Assembly (NCBI GenBank): GCA_016748015.1
Contig: JAAOMT010000183.1
Span: 756,307-820,306 of the forward strand
Direction of reading: 5' to 3'
Length of the DNA stretch: 64,000 nt
Origin: Geosiphon pyriformis
Lineage: Eukaryota > Glomeromycota > Glomeromycetes > Archaeosporales > Geosiphonaceae
The position numbers and the translations under genes were made by a program. This document shows, one piece after another, positions 57,500 through 64,000 of this stretch (position 1 is its first letter; each line of letters opens with the position of its first letter). The notes under the pieces are model-generated. The model saw only the letters and a list, made by a program, of their open reading frames with translations, did no database searches and was not told the DNA's origin.

Positions 57500-58370
57500 T
57501 AAGTTCCTATTCTATTAAAAAATCTGCAAGCATAATATATTGTTTAGAGTTGTAATTAAAGTTTGAATTATTATTATTATTATTGCTATTGTAAACAAAA
57601 TTGAAACCATTGTTGTTGTTATTATTAGAATTTAAATTATGTTTGAATTTTGATTCCAATTCTGATGTGCACTTATTAATTGATTTTTCTTTCTTGGAGA
57701 TCAAATAGATCATGTGTGATAATAAATTGTAGATAAGATTACAATTGTCACAATATTTGAAGTCATTTGGAATTAAACAATATTTACAAAGTTTAGTATT
57801 TAATTTTTTTAAACACTGCTTTTGTTCTTTTTTAGTGAGTATTAACTTTTAGTAGTGTTCATAGAATTGTTTTGGATTGCTTAGGATATTAACAAATATA
57901 TTTGGATTGGGAATAGGAATGGTTTTGACAGGTTTTGGTGAGTTATTTTTAATTACTAATATTTTACTAGGTAAAACATCTTTGATTTTGGTACTTGCCA
58001 TTTGCCAGATTTTGTTTTCATTATTTGAATAATTATTCAAGTATAAAAGTGCTCAATTTCATGTAGTATTAAAATAGGTTCTTTGACTTATTCAGTCATT
58101 TATGAAAATTATGTATTAACATAATATGTTACATGTTTCTTCTCAATCAAGAATGTTATTCCATATTTCTTTGTCAAGTAGCATTTTTTCATAAGCAAAA
58201 CATAGTTTATTGTCCCACTTTCCTTGTTATTTAGAATAACTAAAACATTTTTAGTAGCAGGATTTGTAATAGTAGTGGATGCATGTTCAATAGTCTTTTT
58301 TAGACAAAATCCAAGCTTTCATAAATGAAAGCTTTTTATTGCAATTAATATATTTAAGTAGAATGTATGG
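57500..58370 (-). pseudogene. Cys-rich linker module in element G
   Basis: CNKKLSF near 58330, TCIHYYYKSCY and KCFSYSK near 58230-58290, NKLCFAYEKMLLDKEIWNNI near 58150-58210. Same order as A. Next comes the conserved text of 57849-58040 (WQMASTKIKDVLPSKIL) and an Asn-rich run whose A equivalent is mixed Asn/Asp/Ser. Confidence 0.55.
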
Positions 58371-58849
58371 CAGTTTTTTCTTTGTGTTCATGAAATAGGA
58401 TCAATTTTATCTACTAGTTATTTCTTCAGTGGCTGTAATGACTTCTGTTTTATCTTCTTTCTTTATTATTCCAAAAGAGTATTAGCAATAATTTATTGTG
58501 TTTGTTTTTAGCTCATAAGACTTGATAGACTTCTTAAGTAGATTTTTTTTTCTCTTTCTCCAACTTAATTAATAGTTGTTTTCTTGAAAAAGCTTTAAAG
58601 TATTTATAAATAACTGGTATTCAAGTTTGTTAACCATCTTAACTAAGCTGTAGCTCTTGTGTAGTTCAGTCAAATATGATATTAGTTTTTAATAACCAGT
58701 CATAATTAACAAGAACTTGATACTGTGTGGCTTCTATTATAAGAACTTTGATAAGTGTCATAATGCCATTAACTTTGAACAAGAAGTTATTAATTTTATT
58801 GATAAAAATCTTGGTGGCTTTATTATTAGTAATAATTCTGGTATTGACA

Positions 58850-58960
58850 GTATAATTAACTTAGTAACCTAATTGATCCATAAGTTATCATGTAATAATA
58901 CTGCTTGTAAAACTACTATTAAGAATTAATTTAATAAATTGGCCATCAACTTTGGCATCA
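58850..58960 (-). pseudogene. Protease remnant of element G
   Basis: KLILNSSFTSSIIT at about 58900-58945, the L-I-L-D-S-G site with Asp as Asn and Gly as Ser. The interval 58370-58850 has no recognisable domain. Confidence 0.58.
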
Positions 58961-59499
58961 GTATACATGACAGTAATTGGTTTAGTATTAAAAGCAGCTT
59001 TACTGAATAGAAATGGCTTGTTAATTTTTCTATTTTGAAAGGAAATATGGCTGCAAGTAATTTGTCTTTAATAATAGTTGCTAATAAAATATTGTTGGTA
59101 AGTAGTGTTTTTGGGCTTTTTAAGTTATTAAATAAGTTGGTTTTTAGAATAACTAAAAAATTTAAATAGTTCTGAAAATTTGGGTTTTGGGTGTACTCAT
59201 TTCTTAAACTTCACTAACATGATTCTAATAATTAATTTGATAAATTGAAAATTAATTAGTATATTATTATTGCTGATCTCCAATTCTGTTGCATATAAGT
59301 AATTCTTGGCTTTTGGTTGCTAGTTAACATTTGAACTAAGTTTTGGAACAGTATTTAAATTAGTTGTAATTGATAGATAATTTATGGCTGTAGTTAATAA
59401 ATAACTAATACTAGAGTTTAATATATTGGAGGTAAGTATATGAGTTGTTACATTATTGAAATGTAATAAGATTGATATTGTTCCTGATTTTGGGTTTGA

Positions 59500-61080
59500 T
59501 TTGGAGTTTAAAACTGGTGATTGGAGTTTTAATATTGATTTTTTGATCATTGATTATTTAATTTTAAATGACAATTGAATTTTAAGTGTCTTTGTTTATT
59601 ACAATAGTGGCAGATACACATTTTTTACTATTATGATTGATTGGTTAATAAAAATAATAGGTGTAATTGATTTTGAAAATGATTGGAGTTTTTTTAATTG
59701 TTATAATATTGTGGAAATTAATAGATTGTTTAATTGTTAATTAAATATCTCTAATTTTTTGATTAATGGCTTTGCCAAATTGTTTTAATTTGGTATCCAA
59801 TTTAAATAATTTGTTTATTAATAAGTTTACAGCTTAGGTGTAATTGGCTTTAAGTTCAGCTAATTTAAAATCTTGAATATGTGTAACTGTGTTTTGAAAA
59901 GTATTTGGGTATATTAGACATACTCATTGTAACAAACTACTGTATAATCCATAAATAAATTGGTTTAAAATCTGTGCTGCTGTAAAGTAGTTAGCTTAAA
60001 TTGTCTAAATTTGGCATAGATTTCTATAAAAATGTTCTAAGTAAATAGTAACTGTTTTAGTATTAACTTGTTTAATTGTGATAAAACTAGTTAACAATTG
60101 ATTGATACTGTTGTAATTATTAAAATATTGTAAAAACATGGTTTTAAATGTGTTAAAAGTTTGTGGCTTGTTAATGAAATTTTAATACCACAAGTTGGTA
60201 GTATTCTATAAAAAATAAGAAATGGCTTGAAAAGCTTTGGCATTGTCTCAATTATTGGCTATAATTGTCTTAACTATGTCATTCAATTATGTTTAGGCAT
60301 TGTTTTTTTTACTGGTAAATTTTTCAAGTTTGACAATAAGTGTATATGCTATTGGTGCTAGTTGTTGTTGTTGCAATTGTTGTTAAGATTGTTGTTGAAG
60401 CTGTTGTTATAATAAAGCAATTAGTACAATTGGTGAATTAATCATAATTACTAGAGATAAATTTTGCTAAATAATAGAAATGGAATTTAAATTGTTCTGA
60501 TTTTGTAAAGTTTGAACAATCAGAGTTTGTATTTCTGGATTATTTGAAATTGGATTTTAATTATTATTTCTCTGATTGCTGTTGTCTTTTTTTTCTAATT
60601 CAGTATCTTTTTAATAACTAGTAGATTTAAAATTTGGTTGAAGTAACAGTTATCAAAGTTTAATGACATTGTTGGTCGCAATTTAAATTCTTTAAAGTAA
60701 TTGTCATATGTTCCTAATAGTTTGGTTTTCTCTTAATAATTTTGGAATAGTACTCTAAGTAATGATGTTTTTGCAATTGATAGTAATATGAATCTGAATA
60801 GTATATATATAGTACTTTCTGGTATATGATGGTATGATAAGTAAATAGATAAAATAATTTTAGATTTCTTCCAATTAGGTAGTTGTATTTTTCTTGATGT
60901 TTTTGCTGGAGTTTGTAATTATTTTTTGTCTGTAAAGATAATAGAAAATTTTTATTAAATGTAATTTTCAATTTTTTTGTTTATTTTTATAATTAATAGT
61001 ATAAACAAATAGTTTGGTAAAAGTATAGTGCTTTGAAATAATTTACTATAAAAATTGTTGAAAGTGGTTTTTGAATCTTT
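59500..61080 (-). pseudogene. gag of element G (broken)
   Basis: Zinc knuckle CHYCNKQRHLKFNC at 59571-59612, all ligands present. Capsid-type region about 59830-60330, followed by Gln-rich repeats near 60370-60420. The minus frame 60714-60971 may be the N-terminal part. Leader 61081-61283 has no gene. Confidence 0.8.
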
Positions 61081-61283
61081 TTGGTCTTTCAAATAGGATT
61101 TAATTTTTTTTTAACATAGTAATTGAAAGCTAATTTTGCTGGTTAATGATTATTTATCAGTCCAAAATAGATTTGATAATATTGAAATAAATATTTCACA
61201 AATTCTAAATAATTTTCTCTTATGATTTCTTGTTTTGTCACTTTTCTGAATAGTTGATATTGGTGCTGGTTCTCTGTTGGATT

Positions 61284-61837
61284 ATATCTCACAAGGAGCA
61301 CCAAATATTACAGGTAATTATTTAGGATGTTAGAACAAATAACAAATCTGTAACTTGGTGCTCAATAGTTGAAAATATTGGTAATTTTGAAGGTTTTGGA
61401 GTTTGAAGGTTTTGGTTAAGTTTTTTGTATAATAGACAAAGATTTAATTAATGGTTGCTTCCATGAATTTTTTTTTTCAATGTAATAGCCAGTTTATTTT
61501 AGCAATTGTGCCTTTCTGATAAGTTATCCTTAAATTTTTACTCTTATTTTCAGGTTTTTTATCAGACTATTTTTGATGTTAACTATTTAATACTTAATTC
61601 TTTTAATCAATTAGCAAATAACAAAGAATGAAACAAAAAAAAAAAAATAAAATAAAAAATAAAATAAGAAATTAATATTCTGTTAATAGTTATAATCAAG
61701 AGTTATTGGTTCAGTATAATTAATTATTGAATTCTATTAATATGGAGTGTTGATAGTAGGTAAGTGATTAATATTCTTAATCAAGTAATAATAATATGAA
61801 TTAGATAATAATTGAATATTTTTATTAATATAAATGT
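61284..61837 (-). repeat. PBS and truncated 5' LTR of element G
   Basis: PBS TGGTGCTCCTTGTGAGATAT at 61284-61303, the best copy in the window. LTR from 61306 (TATTAC) to 61837, where H starts; about 400 bp of U3 is missing on the right. Confidence 0.85.
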
Positions 61838-62436
61838 TGTTACCGGAGGTTTTTGATCTCTTTTCTTGAATGTTGTTGATGTCTGTTTGCTGTGAATTCA
61901 CGTTTTCTGGATGTAGTTGAACCTCCAGTAACTGAATTTATCTTCAAATTATCTCCTATAATTTGAACTGCTGGGCTTATAAGTGGAATGGCCAATTCCT
62001 TACCAGTTACTTTATGTAGTTATGTTGTAGTAAACGTCAACTCTTTTCCAGGAATTGCTCGTCTAGAAGCTCACTAAAATGTATAGTTACTTTGCTGTGA
62101 AAGTCAACTCTTCTACAGGAATCTCGTCTGTAGGCTACCTTAATGATTGTAATAAGAAAAGAAAAGGAAAATAAAAGAAATGTAAAAGAAATAGAATTTT
62201 TGTCAAGAGAANNNNNNNNNNNNNNNNNNNNCATGATTAATTATCACAATTAGGTTACATTTGTGTTGTGTACAATTTGGGTTATTAATTAAATGATAAT
62301 TTCGAACATTCTTTGCTAATGTAATAAGTGATAATTTGAAATGATAATATATGCTAATTAATGATAGGAATTATGAGATAGTTTCATGCTAAATGATATC
62401 TCTAATTTTGTCTGGTAACATAACCTCTTCCTCAAG
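61838..62436 (-). repeat. 3' LTR of H (LTR-B type) with PPT
   Basis: TGTTACCGGAGG at 61838 and TCTGGTAACA ending 62420 form perfect 7-bp inverted ends. Minus strand just outside reads TTGAGGAAGAGGTTA (62421-62435), the PPT. A block of about 60 bp is duplicated at about 61998-62135 (AGTTA...GTCAACTCTTYYMCAGGAAT). Aligns with 11424-12397. Confidence 0.92.
62212..62231. other. Assembly gap of 20 N
   Basis: Lies inside H's LTR. Alignment with B's LTR indicates about 400 bp are missing. The reading frame 62037-62234 spans the gap and is not a gene. Confidence 0.9.
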
Positions 62437-63117
62437 ACTGAGCTCCATCGAAGTCCAAGTACTGTCTGTTATTTCCAAATAATAATCCAAAATTATTGAA
62501 GAAATTTGGTCTGAAAATTGTTGAAATTTCAGTTCTGTGAGCTTTCCAATGTATTGAATCTTCAAAGGTTGAAAAATTGGGTTTTGTAGTACATTTTCAC
62601 AGGTGTAGAATAGGTCATAAAGTCTAAGAGCAGCTCTAAGCCTATAGCGACTGTTTGTTGATCCAGCTGTTGTCTTGAATTTGTTGTGGGGTTGTTTCTG
62701 AATAGCTTCTTTTGTGAGATTTGCTGTTGTAAGTTCCAGTTTCCGTTCATAGAGTGTTTTTCCAATGTGAAAATATCTATAGATTGGAGAATATTTAGTG
62801 TTTTCCTCATTAAGACACAGTTGAAGTTTTTGTTGACTTGTAGCATTTGGTGGGATACTAATCAGAGTGAGCATTAGGTTTTCTCTTAAAGCAAGCTTTA
62901 AAAGTTCTGGCAGGTGAATTTCAGTATAACTTCTTGTGTTCTTTTTATACAGATGATATTTTCGTGAATTTGGAGCTAAATTTGTAACTACTTCTGTTTG
63001 GGTATAATTTATGTGGTTTCCAGTAATAGTAATGGATAATTTGGGTATTGTTTTTAAAGCTAACATTAGTTTTTGGGATAATTGTTGAATGTTTTGAGGA
63101 ATAGTCATTATAAGCAC
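62389..63117 (-). CDS. ORF3 of element H, intact unknown protein (242 aa)
   Basis: ATG at 63117 (a second in-frame ATG at 63108) to a stop at 62389 within the LTR. No disruption. Sequence is helical and mixed-charge: IQQLSQKLMLALKTIPKLSI, YHLYKKNTRSYTEIHLPELL, YERKLELTTANLTKEAI, RYRLRAALRLYDLFYTC, ISSIILDYYLEI. It ends in the acidic MELSLEEEVML encoded by the PPT and LTR start. No hydrophobic leader, membrane span or Cys pairs, so env is unlikely. It begins 106 bp after the integrase stop. Position, size, a YER[KQ]LEL match and the acidic end suggest kinship with ORF3 of C. Function unknown. Confidence 0.8.
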   Translation of the reverse strand: MLIMTIPQNIQQLSQKLMLALKTIPKLSITITGNHINYTQTEVVTNLAPNSRKYHLYKKNTRSYTEIHLPELLKLALRENLMLTLISIPPNATSQQKLQLCLNEENTKYSPIYRYFHIGKTLYERKLELTTANLTKEAIQKQPHNKFKTTAGSTNSRYRLRAALRLYDLFYTCENVLQNPIFQPLKIQYIGKLTELKFQQFSDQISSIILDYYLEITDSTWTSMELSLEEEVMLPDKIRDII

Positions 63118-63223
63118 TTGAAAAAAATAAAAATTTATTTTTGGTTTATGGGTTTTTATGTTATTTTTGTTTTGTTTTTGTGAGATTGTTCTAAATTATA
63201 AGAGAATAACTAGTAAAATTAAA

Positions 63224-63997
63224 TTAAGTGTTCAGGTTGGAAGGTTGTTTAATGACAACTATTGGTTCTAAGTTTCGGGGAATATCTTTGGGACTGATTA
63301 AAGGGGAATGTGTACCAATTTGTGGAATTAATGGTTCAGGATTGTTTCTGGAATAATAGTGTTTCAAACGATCTCCATGTGCAACTTTTGCTAGGATTTT
63401 GTTATCAAGTCTTAGCTTGTATGATCCATTGCTTAGAACTTCATGAATAAAAAATGGTCCATCCCATTTATTTTCAAATTTTCCACTCCATTGTTTTTCA
63501 GCTTTAGTTCTGTGTAAGAAAACTTTGTTTCCAATTTTGAATTTATTGGTGACTGAAGGCAATTTGTCATCATGCCGTTCTTTTTGTTGAGCTTGGGAGT
63601 GTTCAATATGGGTGGCTGCTATTTGTCGTTTTCTTTCCAATGTGCTAAGCAGAGTATAGGCTCTTTGCTGAAGCGTTTCTTGGAAATTGTTTTCATCAAT
63701 CGGTTGTGTTGGGTATGTTTCCACTGTGAAACTAATTGGTAATGTTGCCGTCCTTCCATAAGTTAAATCAAATGGTGTGTGTTTTGTGGTATCTTGTTTT
63801 AATGTCCTATATGCTAGTAACACTGATGGAATAAAGAGATCCCATTCTTGCCCAAAATCGGTTAAGACTTTGGCTAATGACTCACATAATATTCTGTTAA
63901 AACGTTCCACAAGTTTGTTTGTTTGTGGATGGTAGGGCAAAGACAGAGGTTTTTTGACACTGAATCGTTCACAAATTTTTTGTATCAGGTTGTTCAC
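63224..63997 (-). CDS. Integrase C-terminal part of element H (continues past window)
   Basis: Open through the window edge, so the Met at 63997 is internal. LPYHPQTNKLVERFNRIL holds the catalytic Glu. FIPSVLLAYRTLKQDTTKHT and PFDLTYGRTATLPI are typical Ty3/gypsy core-end text. KFKIGNKVFLHRTKAEKQW and KWDGPFFIHEVLSNGSYKL form the C-terminal GPF-type DNA-binding domain. It ends PSNLNT. There is no chromodomain motif after GPF. Likely functional over this part. Confidence 0.93.
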   Translation of the reverse strand: MNNLIQKICERFSVKKPLSLPYHPQTNKLVERFNRILCESLAKVLTDFGQEWDLFIPSVLLAYRTLKQDTTKHTPFDLTYGRTATLPISFTVETYPTQPIDENNFQETLQQRAYTLLSTLERKRQIAATHIEHSQAQQKERHDDKLPSVTNKFKIGNKVFLHRTKAEKQWSGKFENKWDGPFFIHEVLSNGSYKLRLDNKILAKVAHGDRLKHYYSRNNPEPLIPQIGTHSPLISPKDIPRNLEPIVVIKQPSNLNT

Positions 63998-64000
63998 AAA

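Larger units (their letters stand above)
52385..61837 (-). mobile_element. Ty3/gypsy element G, decayed, complete up to its 5' LTR
   Basis: Sense minus. 3' LTR 52385-53302, PPT, ORF3, integrase, RNase H, RT, dUTPase, Cys-rich module, protease, gag, PBS and a 5' LTR cut at 61837 by H. Closely related to A along its length. Left neighbour E4 is cut exactly at the LTR. Confidence 0.9.
61838..64000 (-). mobile_element. Ty3/gypsy element H, 3' end, least decayed
   Basis: 3' LTR 61838-62420, PPT, open ORF3, open integrase C-terminal part; the rest lies right of the window. It inserted in G's 5' LTR. Open frames and fewer A/T changes mark it as one of the youngest insertions. Confidence 0.92.

Noticed and set aside
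62037-62234. Frame spanning the N run
   Set aside because: Lies in LTR and depends on gap characters.
62389-63117. ORF3 of H as an env gene
   Set aside because: No signal peptide, membrane segment, Cys pairs or cleavage-like site.
1-64000. tRNA or rRNA genes
   Set aside because: No cloverleaf with B-box GGTTCGA-like sequence and no rRNA-like conserved block seen; PBS sites account for tRNA-like 3' ends.

Overview
The window is a 64 kb stretch made almost entirely of dead and dying retrotransposons. I find no host gene, tRNA or rRNA. The sequence is eukaryotic and very AT-rich: poly-A/T tracts, (TAA)n LINE tails, LTRs and TA-flanked Tc1 ends. Ty3/gypsy pol genes combined with LINEs that carry their own RNase H (Tad1-like) point to a fungus. 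The gag spacer, dUTPase module and RRM/zinc-knuckle LINE proteins resemble, from memory and unverified, elements common in arbuscular mycorrhizal fungi (Glomeromycotina, e.g. Rhizophagus/Gigaspora).

Layout, left half. All Ty3/gypsy elements lie on the minus strand. Element A (1-8168) runs off the left edge and carries a solo LTR in its leader (6243-7070). A sits in element B (8169-12397). B sits in the 3' LTR of element D (12398-20624 plus 28369-29451). D is split by the much better preserved element C (20625-28368, two 704-bp LTRs). D itself is inserted in the RNase H region of LINE E1 (minus strand, 29452-35845), which also holds a solo LTR (30505-31429).

Centre. A head-to-head AT-rich spacer (35846-36244) separates E1 from LINE E2 (plus strand, 36245-42985). 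E2 is the only nearly complete LINE and is clearly less AT-rich than its surroundings. ORF1 has an RRM-like region and a CCHC knuckle. ORF2 has endonuclease, RT, RNase H and a zinc finger. After E2 come an ORF1-only LINE E3 (43215-45412) and a heavily decayed LINE 5' end E5 (45430-46881).

Right half. Ty3/gypsy F (46882-51064) holds a 1.36-kb Tc1/mariner transposon (48771-50126). F is followed by a second ORF1-only LINE E4 (51065-52384), then Ty3/gypsy G (52385-61837). G is cut in its 5' LTR by element H (61838 to the right edge), whose integrase end and extra ORF are still open.

Gene plan of the A/D/G family, in the sense direction: PBS, gag with CCHC knuckle, protease, a Cys-rich module, a dUTPase-like domain, RT, RNase H, integrase, then an extra ORF (ORF3), PPT and LTR. 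C has no dUTPase-like domain but also carries an ORF after integrase, as does H. In both C and H that ORF reads through the PPT into the LTR. Most copies are inactivated by what look like C-to-T/G-to-A transitions, which repeatedly hit catalytic Asp codons (Asp to Asn).
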